A stretch of DNA of 64,000 nucleotides, from the NCBI RefSeq assembly GCF_017497975.1, contig NZ_JAGDEL010000012.1:1-64000 (forward strand), given 5' to 3'. Below are positions 38,010-46,176 of this stretch, piece after piece (position 1 is the stretch's first letter; every line of letters begins with the position of its first letter). The stretch is from Metabacillus bambusae (lineage in GTDB: Bacteria; Bacillota; Bacilli; Bacillales; Bacillaceae). Made by a program: the position numbers and the translations under genes. The notes beneath the pieces are model-generated. The model had not been told where the DNA came from. It saw nothing but the letters and a program-made list of their open reading frames with translations, and did no database searches.

Positions 38010-38978
38010 ATGGAAAAGCATAACGATCAGAATCGTTTTCATCTTTATTTACGCGGGATTATTTTAGTCGGGTTTACATTGTTAATGTTGAAGCTTGTTT
38101 TGACAGGAAACATGACCAACTTTATTGCTCCGAAAATGCTGCCCTTCATCTATTTTGCGATGGTTGTTTTCTTATTGCTAGGGGTCATGCAAATCTGGAG
38201 AAGTGGATCGAAGAAAGAAGCAGAACTTTCTTGTAATTGTGGGGTCGATCATTCATCATCACAATTTCCGTTTCGCTCGTTTTTCGTTTATTTAGTATTT
38301 ATTATACCGATAATCACTGGTTTTTTGTTCCCAGAGGTTGTATTAGATAGCTCTGTTGCGGCAAAACGTGGGTTTAAATCAATGACTGCAGACGAAGAGC
38401 AGTCTATAGAGAAGAAGGGTGGATCAACTGAAAAAGCTGAAGCCTATTTAAATGATCCAGAAGCATATATGGAAGAATTAGACGAGCGGGTCGGTGACAA
38501 GGTTGCAAACTCTTCAAATCTTCCTGATGTACCTCTTGAACACCCTGAAGGATTTGAGCTACAAGCACCACCTGAGGATTATTATCAACATTTAGAAAAT
38601 GAAATGCTAAAAAAGGACACCATTACACTAACAGAAGAGAATTATATCGCAATGACATCAATTCTTGATGAAAACCCAGAAAAATTTGTTGGGAAAACAG
38701 TAGAAATCATGGGCTTTGTTTATCGAGAGGATAATTTTAAAGAAGATCAATTTGTTATCGCAAGATTTGGTCTTTCGTGTTGTGTAGCCGATGCATCAGT
38801 TTATGGTACACTAGCAACATTTCATGAAGCGAAACAATATGGTGATGATCAATGGATCAAAATAAAAGGGACATTGACCACAATCAAATATCAAGATTGG
38901 ACACTCCCCTATGTTAAGGTAACGACAGTTGAAACAGTTGAGCAGCCTGATGAGCCATATGTGTATGAAAGTTATTAA
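38010..38978 (+). CDS. ycgQ: TIGR03943-family protein (YcgQ type)
   Basis: 322-aa partner of the permease. Two or three N-terminal helices, a CNCGVDHSSSQ loop, then a long extracytoplasmic or cytosolic domain with VEIMGFVYREDNF and FVIARFGLSCCVADASVYG. The C-terminal domain looks like an OB-type beta barrel (DUF1980). The conserved Cys pairs suggest metal binding, which I infer only. ATG 38010 is preferred over GTG 37998 because the G-rich site then has normal spacing. Confidence 0.84.
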   Translation: MEKHNDQNRFHLYLRGIILVGFTLLMLKLVLTGNMTNFIAPKMLPFIYFAMVVFLLLGVMQIWRSGSKKEAELSCNCGVDHSSSQFPFRSFFVYLVFIIPIITGFLFPEVVLDSSVAAKRGFKSMTADEEQSIEKKGGSTEKAEAYLNDPEAYMEELDERVGDKVANSSNLPDVPLEHPEGFELQAPPEDYYQHLENEMLKKDTITLTEENYIAMTSILDENPEKFVGKTVEIMGFVYREDNFKEDQFVIARFGLSCCVADASVYGTLATFHEAKQYGDDQWIKIKGTLTTIKYQDWTLPYVKVTTVETVEQPDEPYVYESY

Positions 38979-38998
38979 AAGAAAATATAGTTTAAATG

Positions 38999-39026
38999 AA
39001 AAAAGCACGGGTTCCGTGCTTTTTTC
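38999..39026. terminator. Terminator shared by the ycgRQ unit and ytzI
   Basis: AAAAGCACGG / CCGTGCTTTT with a 3-nt loop; A and T tracts on both sides. ycgQ ends 20 nt before it and ytzI 11 nt after it on the other strand. Confidence 0.83.
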
Positions 39027-39037
39027 TATTTATCTCA

Positions 39038-39199
39038 TTATGTATCCTTTTCAGTAACCTTTTCGTTTGATGGTAGTTCATCAGGTTTTTTAATCGGATC
39101 AACTGTATGCTTATATTGATAAGCTTTACTAGTTGTTAAAACACTTAGTAAAAGAACAACAATGACAATAATAATACAAATGATAAAGATAGTTTTCAT
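39038..39199 (-). CDS. ytzI: YtzI-like small membrane protein
   Basis: 53-aa single-pass protein: residues 4-22 are a strongly hydrophobic helix (IFIICIIIVIVVLLLSVL), followed by a charged tail with YQYKHTVDPIKKPDEL. GGAGGAG lies 5-6 nt before ATG 39199. It matches the size and place of B. subtilis ytzI next to dps, from memory. Function unknown. It shares a terminator with ycgQ. Confidence 0.75.
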   Translation of the reverse strand: MKTIFIICIIIVIVVLLLSVLTTSKAYQYKHTVDPIKKPDELPSNEKVTEKDT

Positions 39200-39224
39200 G
39201 TATACTCCTCCAATGTTTCTAAAA

Positions 39225-39445
39225 GGCTCTTTTCTATGAGATTGTTGCTTTTAAAACAAAAACTAATTCAGGTTGATTGGAACAGATTGCGAGACTCCTG
39301 CTTAGAGCAGCGGGACAGGTGAGACTCATGCAGGCGTTTACGACGAGAAGGCTCACCGCCCGCCCCGCGGAAAGCGAGCATCTCTCGCTGCAATCAACCA
39401 TACCGCTTTACTTGGTTAATAGCAACAAAGTTTGGCGAGTCAGCC
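39225..39445 (+). mobile_element. MITE-like element, long copy
   Basis: 221 bp, ends GGCTCTTTTC (left) and GAGTCAGCC (right), flanked by perfect 8-bp repeats TTCTAAAA (39217-39224 and 39446-39453). The second 20 bp of each end also pair (TTGTTGCTTTT left, AGCAACAAAGTTTG right). GC-rich core with GCGAGACTCCTG, GGGACAGGTGAGACTC and CGCGGAAAGCGAGC. No credible ORF. Confidence 0.9.
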
Positions 39446-39540
39446 TTCTAAAAAGAACAATCGAACATTTTTTAGTGTTCTTTTATTTTAACATGAAGAA
39501 TATCAACGATTAAGAAAAAGATAGTCAGATAAAATAAATT

Positions 39541-39566
39541 GTTTTGGTGAAAGCTATATAGGGTAA
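39541..39566 (+). promoter_or_regulatory. SigB-type promoter of dps
   Basis: GTTTTG, 14 bp, GGGTAA, close to the SigB consensus GTTTAA-N13-15-GGGTAT, about 32 nt before the dps start codon. B. subtilis dps is a SigB-dependent general stress gene, which supports the reading. Confidence 0.72.
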
Positions 39567-39597
39567 TGAACGTACAAGATTAAAAGGAGGAGTTTTA

Positions 39598-40038
39598 ATG
39601 TCAGAAAAATTGATAAGTACAGTAAATAAACAAGTAGCGAATTGGACAGTACTTTACGTAAAACTACATAATTACCACTGGTTTGTAAAAGGAGAAAATT
39701 TCTTTACACTTCATGAAAAGTTTGAAGAGTTTTACAATGAAGCAGCCATTCATATTGATGAATTAGCTGAAAGATTATTAGCCCTAGAAGGTGCTCCAGT
39801 TGCGACAATGAAAGAATGTCTGGAGCTTTCCTCTATAAAAGAGGCAGAGGGAAAAGAAACAGCAAAACAAATGGTTCAAAGTGTACATGATGATTTCGCC
39901 TTACTTGCCGAGGAATTAAAAGAAGGTATGGAGCTTGCTGCTGAGGTAGGCGATGAAACAACGGGAGATATGCTATTAGCCATCCATCAAGGTTTAGAGA
40001 AACATAATTGGATGCTGAAGTCATTCCTAGGAAAATAA
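39598..40038 (+). CDS. dps: Dps-family DNA-protection / mini-ferritin protein
   Basis: 146-aa mini-ferritin that stores iron and protects DNA under stress. The inter-subunit ferroxidase residues are in [19 protein letters not shown] and [13 protein letters not shown]. Length and motifs are standard for Dps. AGGAGG lies 7 nt before ATG 39598. Preceded by a SigB-type promoter; a PerR box is not evident. Confidence 0.93.
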   Translation: MSEKLISTVNKQVANWTVLYVKLHNYHWFVKGENFFTLHEKFEEFYNEAAIHIDELAERLLALEGAPVATMKECLELSSIKEAEGKETAKQMVQSVHDDFALLAEELKEGMELAAEVGDETTGDMLLAIHQGLEKHNWMLKSFLGK

Positions 40039-40042
40039 CTAA

Positions 40043-40165
40043 GAAAAGCGCAAGCGCCTTGAACAGACCCGACAGGCAAAAGACGCTCAGGAATAGAAGA
40101 CGTTCTTTGTCTTCAATTCCTGAGTGGCTTATGACCCCGAGGGTCTAGGCGCTGGAGCTAGACAC
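40043..40165. repeat. Hairpin repeat, family 2 (copy 1)
   Basis: About 120 bp bounded by AAAAGCGCAAGCGCCTTGAAC and TCTAGGCGCTGGAGCTAGAC. In the middle is a near-perfect hairpin, CTCAGGAATaGAAGAC / GTCTTCaATTCCTGAG, and beside it a small GACCC/GGGTC hairpin. The other copy lies in reverse orientation at 59818-59942. No ORF. Confidence 0.7.
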
Positions 40166-40282
40166 CAAAACTGAGTAGAAAAGTTATAAATTCTGATACT
40201 AAAATAAAGGTGGAATCTTCGTGATTTCACCTTTTGTGATTGGATACAGAAAGAAATCTGCAAGTTATTAATAGATAATACT

Positions 40283-40507
40283 TTATGAAAGTTCTTCCTC
40301 AGTCAATTCCTCAGTCATTTTATCAGTTATGTAGGGAGTGATTAAGGAATGTAAATCATGATCTGATAAATGGTTGATCCATGAAAGGATTTCCTGCTTA
40401 TTTGTATTTCTAATAATTGATTGTACATATGCATTTACGTCCTCATCATCTGCTCGAAATCTACTTATTTCTGGATGTTTAAAAAAGTCATGTTTCATCT
40501 TTTTCAT
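40283..40507 (-). CDS. Small protein of unknown function
   Basis: 74-aa soluble, helical, mildly acidic protein: HDFFKHPEISRF at the N-terminus, IIRNTNKQEILSWINHL in the middle and an acidic TEELTEEEL tail. No Cys, no signal. I do not recognise the family. CGGAGG precedes Met 40507 by 3 nt and Met 40498 by 12 nt, so either start is possible. Transcribed opposite to its neighbours. Confidence 0.6.
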   Translation of the reverse strand: MKKMKHDFFKHPEISRFRADDEDVNAYVQSIIRNTNKQEILSWINHLSDHDLHSLITPYITDKMTEELTEEELS

Positions 40508-40651
40508 TAACCTCCGTTATTTACACTTTCTTATAGAAGTTCTTTTTACTTTCTGCATGAAATCATTAAACTATTCACAACTAACTAAATTTGAATAAAT
40601 AAAAGACTATGAGCAAAAAATAAGCGAAGGATTATATAAGGAGTTGTAATC

Positions 40652-40984
40652 ATGGAAAATTCAAAGAAACCATATTATATTACAGTTGCCAATGGAGAGA
40701 TTTCTCAATTTAGTACGGTATCTCCTTGGGATTTTAAAATTGAAGCAACTGACGATGAGATCATTAAACTACGTCAATATTTCGATCAGGTTTATTCTTC
40801 AGATATAAAAGGTTTTTATCGTGCTCATACACCATATGTTCAATATCATTATGATCGTGAAAATGATGCGATTGATGATGCAAATAAGCTTATTTATAAA
40901 ATGATTTATGAGCTTGGTGATGAGGAGGCGAAAGAGCATATTCGTACACAAGGACTCATTTCAAGAATAGAAGAACGAGAATAA
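40652..40984 (+). CDS. Hypothetical cytosolic protein
   Basis: 110-aa protein, about 30% charged, with YYITVANGEISQFSTVSPW, a helical segment (DDEIIKLRQYFDQVYSSD) and HTPYVQYHYDREND, then a helical tail. No membrane segment or Cys. I do not recognise the family. AAGGAG lies 9 nt before ATG 40652. It lies 67 nt before ytkD on the same strand and may be co-transcribed with it. Confidence 0.7.
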   Translation: MENSKKPYYITVANGEISQFSTVSPWDFKIEATDDEIIKLRQYFDQVYSSDIKGFYRAHTPYVQYHYDRENDAIDDANKLIYKMIYELGDEEAKEHIRTQGLISRIEERE

Positions 40985-41051
40985 ACCTTATACAGAGATA
41001 AAACATTGTGATAAGATTTGAATAGATTAGGAAAAAATTGAGGGATATATT

Positions 41052-41525
41052 ATGTATCGGTTTATCGATTATTATCACAATGAAGTACAATTATCATTTG
41101 AAGACCATCCTTTTGCAGCTAACCCTAAGCATGTCTGGGTTGTTTGTCGGTATGAAGATCAATGGTTATTAACAAAGCATTCAGACCGAGGATTTGAGTT
41201 TCCAGGGGGAAAGGTCGAATTAAACGAAACAGCAAATGAAGCTGCTATTAGAGAAGTAAAAGAAGAAACTGGCGGCATTGTTAAAACCATTGAATATATA
41301 GGTCAATACAAGGTTATGGGAAAAGAAAAGATTATTGTGAAAAATATTTATTATGCAACGATAAGTGAGCTTATAGAACAGGAAGGTTATTTTGAGACCT
41401 ACGGTCCTGTTCTTATGAAAGAAATTCCAGAAGGTGTACAAAAGGACAGAAGGTATAGCTTCATAATGAAGGATGAAGTATTGAAAAGAAGTCTTAAAGA
41501 AGTTAAGAAGAGATTTAAAATGTGA
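41052..41525 (+). CDS. ytkD: Nudix nucleoside triphosphatase YtkD
   Basis: 157-aa Nudix hydrolase. The Nudix box GX5EX7REUXEEXGU is intact: GGKVELNETANEAAIREVK followed by EETGG, residues 56-79. B. subtilis YtkD hydrolyses (d)NTPs including oxidised dGTP and guards against mutation, which is the likely role. GAGGGATAT precedes ATG 41052. The stop is 6 nt before the mobile element at 41532. Confidence 0.9.
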   Translation: MYRFIDYYHNEVQLSFEDHPFAANPKHVWVVCRYEDQWLLTKHSDRGFEFPGGKVELNETANEAAIREVKEETGGIVKTIEYIGQYKVMGKEKIIVKNIYYATISELIEQEGYFETYGPVLMKEIPEGVQKDRRYSFIMKDEVLKRSLKEVKKRFKM

Positions 41526-41531
41526 AAATAA

Positions 41532-41750
41532 GGCTCTTTTTTCTGAGGTTGTTGCTTTTAAAACGAAAACTATTTATGTTGAGTGGAACGGATTGCTAGA
41601 CTCCTGCGGGAGTAGCGGGACAGGTGAGACTCATGCAGGCGTTTACGCCGAGGAGGATCATCGCCCGCCCCGCGGAAAGCGAGCATCTCTCGCTGCAATC
41701 AACCAAACCGCACAACTTGGTAAATAGCAACAAAGTTTGAGAAAATAACC
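41532..41750 (+). mobile_element. MITE-like element after ytkD
   Basis: 219 bp from GGCTCTTTTTTC to GAGAAAATAACC, flanked by GAAAATAA (41524-41531) and AAAAATAA (41751-41758), 7/8 identical. The core is nearly the same as in 39225-39445 and 44627-44832 (GACTCCTGCGGGAG, GACAGGTGAGACTCATGCAGG, CCCGCGGAAAGCGAGC). The right end has mutated AACC where other copies have AGCC. Confidence 0.87.
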
Positions 41751-41763
41751 AAAAATAAAAATA

Positions 41764-41828
41764 AGGACTGACCTACGACTGACCCTCAAATTGAAATTGA
41801 GGGACTGCCCTAAGTCAGCCTTTTTTTT
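41764..41828. terminator. Terminator region between ytkD and ytlD
   Basis: Inner stem CCCTCAA / TTGAGGG and outer CTGAC / GTCAG arms, with T8 at the right on the forward strand and a T-rich tract on the reverse strand. Probably bidirectional. Confidence 0.6.
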
Positions 41829-42630
41829 CGGTCTTAACAAAGTGTCTTTCTAAAAGCTCTACACCTTGGTACATAATCGTTGCAAAAAACGCAATGATGA
41901 GAAGACTTAAAAGGACTAACGTAAAATTAAATACTTGAAAGCCATATATAATCATATAGCCAAGTCCTTTTGCAGAAACAAGAAATTCTCCAACAATGAC
42001 CCCTACCCACGACAATCCAACATTCACTTTTAAGGTTGATACTATTGTTGGAAATGATGCTGGAAGTACTGCCTCTTTAAAAAGCTGCATTTTAGATGCG
42101 TCAAAAGTTTTGAGTACCTTTAAATAATTAGAATCAACCTCTTTAAACGATGTGAACACAACAATTGTTGTAATTATAACGGATATAATTGTACCCATTG
42201 CGATAATGGATATAAACCCTGGTCCTAAAGCAACAATCAAAATAGGACCAAGTGCTACCTTTGGCATTGCATTTAGAATAACGAGATAAGGATCTAAAAT
42301 TTTTGAAAGCCGAGCAGACCACCATAACAATGTAGCAAGTAATGCACCAAGTAATGTGCCCAATATAAAACCTAAAACTGTTTCAAATAGAGTGATTCCT
42401 AAATGTGAGAGAAGGGTACCGTCATTTAGTTTTGTCACAAATAGATTCCATATCTTAGAGGGTGAACTAAACAATAACGGATCAATCCATTCTCTACGAC
42501 CCGCAATTTCCCATAAGCCAAAGAAACAGACAAAAATGAGGATTTGATAAAATCGTATCCATTTCTTTTCTTTTTCAAGACCACGTTTGTAATTTTTGTG
42601 AAGGAAATCAATGGTTTCATTCGGTTTCAA
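41815..42630 (-). CDS. ytlD: ABC transporter permease YtlD
   Basis: 271-aa BPD-type permease of the nitrate/sulfonate/taurine (SsuC-like) group with about six helices. The ATPase-contact loop is at [19 protein letters not shown] (the E-A-A-x3-G type region). I start at TTG 42630, which has AAGGAG 10 nt upstream, overlaps the ytlC stop and gives the usual length. The longer frame to 42693 lies inside ytlC. Substrate unknown. Confidence 0.87.
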   Translation of the reverse strand: MKPNETIDFLHKNYKRGLEKEKKWIRFYQILIFVCFFGLWEIAGRREWIDPLLFSSPSKIWNLFVTKLNDGTLLSHLGITLFETVLGFILGTLLGALLATLLWWSARLSKILDPYLVILNAMPKVALGPILIVALGPGFISIIAMGTIISVIITTIVVFTSFKEVDSNYLKVLKTFDASKMQLFKEAVLPASFPTIVSTLKVNVGLSWVGVIVGEFLVSAKGLGYMIIYGFQVFNFTLVLLSLLIIAFFATIMYQGVELLERHFVKTEKKG

Positions 42631-43387
42631 ACTGATCCAACTCCTTCCATATTTGTTGAAATAGACATGAAAACGAAGGGTGTTGTCTAGCATAAAACGG
42701 TGCTAGTTCTCTCAGTTCCTTTGGTATCAAATATGTCCGGTTGATCCTTCCTGGCTTAGCGGAGAATACATAAATACGATCACTCATCGCAATTGCTTCG
42801 CCAATGTCATGTGTGACGAGGAGTGCTGTTTTCTTATAATCTTTTAACGTTTGTACAACCAAATCCTCAAGTCTTAGCTTTGTTTGATAATCCAATGCTG
42901 AAAAGGGCTCATCAAGTAAAAGTATTTTTGGATTTGTTGCTAATGTTCGAACTAGTGCTGCTCTTTGCCTCATACCGCCTGATAATTGACTGGGATATTG
43001 ATTTTCAACATTTTCAAGACCCATCTCTTTTAAAAGAGCTAACGTTTTTTGTTTATTTTCAGTTGTTTTTTGTCCAATTATTTTTAGCCCTAAAGTGACA
43101 TTTTCTTCGATTGTTTTCCAAGGGAAAAGATAATCCTGCTGCAGCATATAGCCAATAATTGAATCAGGTTTTGTAATGATTTTATTAGCGATAGTTACTG
43201 TACCTTCCACTGGCTTAATAAGACCAGCAATGATTGATAAAAGAGTTGTTTTTCCACAGCCACTAGGGCCAAGAAAGGAGACAAACTCCCCTTCCTCTAC
43301 ATTTAGTTTTACATCTTCAAGGGCAACAGTTGCTGAATCCCTTGAAAAATAAACATGATGAACATGTTCTACTGATAAGAATGACAT
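42617..43387 (-). CDS. ytlC: ABC transporter ATP-binding protein YtlC
   Basis: 256-aa ATPase of the SsuB/TauB type. Walker [10 protein letters not shown] near residue 39, Q-loop [11 protein letters not shown], signature [19 protein letters not shown], Walker [15 protein letters not shown] and H-loop [10 protein letters not shown]. Middle gene of ytlA-C-D; GGAGG lies 7-9 nt before ATG 43387. Confidence 0.9.
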   Translation of the reverse strand: MSFLSVEHVHHVYFSRDSATVALEDVKLNVEEGEFVSFLGPSGCGKTTLLSIIAGLIKPVEGTVTIANKIITKPDSIIGYMLQQDYLFPWKTIEENVTLGLKIIGQKTTENKQKTLALLKEMGLENVENQYPSQLSGGMRQRAALVRTLATNPKILLLDEPFSALDYQTKLRLEDLVVQTLKDYKKTALLVTHDIGEAIAMSDRIYVFSAKPGRINRTYLIPKELRELAPFYARQHPSFSCLFQQIWKELDQFETE

Positions 43388-43400
43388 GAAATAATCCTCC

Positions 43401-44390
43401 TTATTTTTCTACCACTTCTTCTGCATATGTGGTATTCACTAGTGTGTCATGGTCAATTCGTGTTGGTAGCTCTCCAGCCTCATCCATAATATTTTGTAGA
43501 TTATCCCATTCGTTTACATCTAGGATAGGATCTGTTGCAAAGGAGCCTTGTTCCTTGTAACGTTCCACAACCGTTTCAATGAGCTCAAGCTCTGTATCCT
43601 CAAATTGCGGGGCAATTGATTTAGCAATCTCTGCTGAACTTTTTTCTTGTACCCATTGCTGTGCTTTATATATTGCTGCTGTAAATTTTCTAGCTGAACT
43701 TTCATTTTCTTTTAAAAAGCTCTCCTTGCTCATAAATGTTGTATAAGGAACTTTACCGGACTCTGTTCCAAAGGAAGCAACAATATGACCAGTGCCTTCT
43801 TTTTCAAAGATACTAGCTGTTGGTTCAAATAATTGAACAAAATCACCAGTACCTGAAGCAAATGCACTTGGGATGTTGGCAAAATCAATATTTTGAATAA
43901 GCTCTAGATCAGTTTTTGGATCAATATCATGTTGTTTTAAGACAAATTCACCAACCATTTGTGGCATTCCACCTTTTCTTTGTCCTAAAAACGTACTATC
44001 TTTTAATTGACCCCATTCAAAATTGTCTATTTTTTCACGACTTACAAGGAAGGTGCCATCTGTTTGTGTAAGTTGAGCAAAATTTATTACAGAATCACTT
44101 GACCCTTGTGCATGAACGTAAATCGATGTTTCAGAACCAACTAATGCAATATCTGCTCCATCCGAGAGAAGGGCAGTCATCGTTTTATCTCCACCCCATG
44201 TTGTCGTTAATTCGACATCAAGGCCTTCCTCTTCGAAAAATCCTTCTGCCATCGCGACATATAAAGGCGCATAAAAAATGGAATGTGTAACTTCAGCAAG
44301 TTTAATTTTTTCAGTCTTTTGTTGATTACATGCTGAAAGTGGTAAAACAATAATAAGCGGAAGAATAACTAATAGCAGCCATTTTTTCAT
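43401..44390 (-). CDS. ytlA: ABC transporter substrate-binding lipoprotein YtlA
   Basis: 329-aa lipoprotein with lipobox PLSAC (Cys21), of the NMT1/THI5-SsuA fold: HSIFYAPLYVAMAEGFFEEEGLDV is the family's start (split here: HSIFYAPLYVA and GFFEEEGL). This fold binds sulfonates, nitrate or pyrimidine thiamine precursors. No TPP riboswitch is visible upstream, so thiamine-precursor uptake has no direct support. GGAGG lies 7 nt before the ATG. First gene of the operon. Confidence 0.87.
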   Translation of the reverse strand: MKKWLLLVILPLIIVLPLSACNQQKTEKIKLAEVTHSIFYAPLYVAMAEGFFEEEGLDVELTTTWGGDKTMTALLSDGADIALVGSETSIYVHAQGSSDSVINFAQLTQTDGTFLVSREKIDNFEWGQLKDSTFLGQRKGGMPQMVGEFVLKQHDIDPKTDLELIQNIDFANIPSAFASGTGDFVQLFEPTASIFEKEGTGHIVASFGTESGKVPYTTFMSKESFLKENESSARKFTAAIYKAQQWVQEKSSAEIAKSIAPQFEDTELELIETVVERYKEQGSFATDPILDVNEWDNLQNIMDEAGELPTRIDHDTLVNTTYAEEVVEK

Positions 44391-44626
44391 GTTGTAAACC
44401 TCCTAGATGCACAGCATCTTAAAATTTTTACTTTCACCGGAACTTAATTAAAAAATAGACGATAGTTGCAGAAAAACTAGAGCTTAAGCTAGTAGGAGAT
44501 CTAAGCTTTTCTATACATGATGAAAATACTCTAGTCTTTGTTTGAGTATAATTAGTGAAAGTGATGAACTTAGGATAATTTATGAATTTCAAGAAAATGT
44601 GTGAATGCCCAAAATTCTTATAGTAA
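44391..44626. other. Upstream region of ytlA
   Basis: 236 bp between ytlA and the mobile element. AT-rich, no ORF. I looked for TPP-box and T-box landmarks on the reverse strand and saw none. Confidence 0.4.
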
Positions 44627-44832
44627 GGTTCTTTTCTAAGAGATCGTTGCTTTTAAAACGAAAACTATTTAAGGTTGATTGGAGCGGATTGCGAGACTCC
44701 TGCGGGAGCAGCGGGACAAGTGGGACTCATGCAGCGTTGCTCACCGCCCGCCCCGCGGAAAGCGAGCATCTCTCGCTGCAATCAACCACACCGCACTACT
44801 TGGTAAATTGCAACAAGTTTGCGAAAACAGCC
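44627..44832 (+). mobile_element. MITE-like element upstream of ytmA
   Basis: 206 bp with ends GGTTCTTTTC and GAAAACAGCC, flanked by TATAGTAA (44619-44626) and TTTAGTAA (44833-44840), 7/8 identical. It has a 13-15 bp deletion in the core compared with 41532-41750 (GTTTACGCCGAGGAG part missing). It lies 70 bp before ytmA. Confidence 0.88.
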
Positions 44833-44903
44833 TTTAGTAACGTTAAGAAATAGGGTATGTTATTAAATATCGATGAATTTGCGACAGAAAGAGTGAACAG
44901 TAG

Positions 44904-45683
44904 ATGAATGGCGAAATACTTAGTAAGGTAAAATATCCATCTCCAAATCCAAGCATTCGACTTTGGATGGTGACCTATCTTTCAAATCATTTAAAAGTAA
45001 AAGGACTTTTGGCAGAGCCGACTACCCCTGGGTGCTATGATGGATTATTATATCTGCGAGGTGGGATTAAAAATGTTGGTACGGTAAGGGTAGGACGAAT
45101 AATTCAGTTCGCCTCAGAAGGCTTTATCGTCATGGCACCATTTTATAGAGGTAATCAAGGTGGTGAAGGAAATGAAGACTTTGCTGGAGATGATCGTTAT
45201 GATGCCATCTCAGCAATCGAACTTTTAAAAAGTCATCCAAATGTGCATTCCCATCGTATCCATGTTTTTGGATTTTCAAGAGGTGGTGTGATGGCATTAT
45301 TAACTGGTATTTTAGCTGAAAATGTACGTTCTGTTGTAACATGGGGTGGAGTCTCTGATATGTTTTTAACATATATTGAGCGTGAGGATTTACGTCGAAT
45401 GATGAAAAGAGTTATTGGAGGTACACCAACAAAATTTCCGAATCGATATTTGTGGAGAACACCTTTGTACGAATTAGAAAAAATGAATCCACCTGTATTA
45501 ATTATACACGGAGTTAAGGATAAAAATGTCTCTGTTGAGCATGCATACAGGCTTGAAAAAAGATTGAAGGAATTAAATAAACAAGTTGAAAGCTGGTATT
45601 TTAAAGAATTCACTCATTATTTTCCTCCTAAAATAAACCGTGAAACACTATATAGACTATGTTCGTGGATGAAAAAACAATAA
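44904..45683 (+). CDS. ytmA: S9/dienelactone-type alpha/beta hydrolase YtmA
   Basis: 259-aa cytosolic alpha/beta hydrolase of the prolyl-oligopeptidase (S9) group. Nucleophile Ser in VFGFSRGGVMALL near residue 126; Asp in IHGVKDKNVSVEHA and His in FTHYFPPK complete the triad. APFYRGNQGGEG is the oxyanion-side loop. The substrate is unknown. The ribosome site is weak. Followed by ytmB, as in B. subtilis. Confidence 0.85.
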   Translation: MNGEILSKVKYPSPNPSIRLWMVTYLSNHLKVKGLLAEPTTPGCYDGLLYLRGGIKNVGTVRVGRIIQFASEGFIVMAPFYRGNQGGEGNEDFAGDDRYDAISAIELLKSHPNVHSHRIHVFGFSRGGVMALLTGILAENVRSVVTWGGVSDMFLTYIEREDLRRMMKRVIGGTPTKFPNRYLWRTPLYELEKMNPPVLIIHGVKDKNVSVEHAYRLEKRLKELNKQVESWYFKEFTHYFPPKINRETLYRLCSWMKKQ

Positions 45684-45754
45684 ATTAGTTTTTCTTGTCT
45701 GGACAAGGTGGTAAAATAAAATAAAATGAAATGTGACAATAAGGAGGTTTTCTT

Positions 45755-45997
45755 TTGGGAATGCCTGTTGAATTCAATACAATGATTGTAACAAAAGGAA
45801 AAGAACAACGTATGGAAGAAAATATTTTTCTTTTAACGAAAGAAGGATATAGAATATATCCGATTGATATTCCGATAGAGGTTAGAAAAACGAAGGATGG
45901 AGAAATTGCTGGAGAGGCTATTGTAGAAAAACTTCAGCTTCATGAAAATAAAACAGTTGTAACATATCGGTTGGTCGCCCTAAATTCAACGAATTAA
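45755..45997 (+). CDS. ytmB: DUF2584-family protein YtmB
   Basis: 80-aa protein of the YtmB/DUF2584 family: GMPVEFNTMIVTKGKEQR at the start and YRIYPIDIPIEVRKTKDGE in the middle. Function unknown. The start is TTG 45755 with AAGGAGG 7 nt upstream. Ends in a strong terminator. Confidence 0.88.
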   Translation: MGMPVEFNTMIVTKGKEQRMEENIFLLTKEGYRIYPIDIPIEVRKTKDGEIAGEAIVEKLQLHENKTVVTYRLVALNSTN

Positions 45998-46010
45998 TTA
46001 GACAAAAGAC

Positions 46011-46050
46011 AAACCAGGTGAAAATGGATTAGCTTTTCACCTGGTTTATT
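46011..46050 (+). terminator. Terminator of ytmB
   Basis: 14-bp stem AAACCAGGTGAAAA / TTTTCACCTGGTTT, 9-nt loop, 14 nt after the stop. Confidence 0.88.
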
Positions 46051-46132
46051 TGTATTTAAATTGATGCAGAAGTGGAGTTTGAAAAAGTTATTACAATATC
46101 ATAATTTTTAGTTTTTAATATCTCTTTTAATA

Positions 46133-46170
46133 AAAGGGGGCTGACTCATTAGCTTTTGAGTCAGCCTCCA
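46133..46170 (-). terminator. Terminator of pckA
   Basis: Reverse-strand stem GGCTGACTCA / TGAGTCAGCC with a 7-9 nt loop, followed by CCCTTTTAT, just after the stop at 46177. Confidence 0.8.
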
Positions 46171-46176
46171 TTTCTT

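Noticed and set aside
39277-39513. 78-codon forward ORF
   Set aside because: Lies almost entirely within the mobile element at 39225-39445 and continues into AT-rich spacer; similar frames appear by chance in the other copies.
44391-44600. Possible TPP riboswitch before ytlA
   Set aside because: The substrate-binding protein has a THI5-like fold, so I looked for the CTGAGA and ACCTGAT blocks; they are absent.
44605-44853. 82-codon forward ORF
   Set aside because: It spans the mobile element at 44627-44832 and has no ribosome site or homology.
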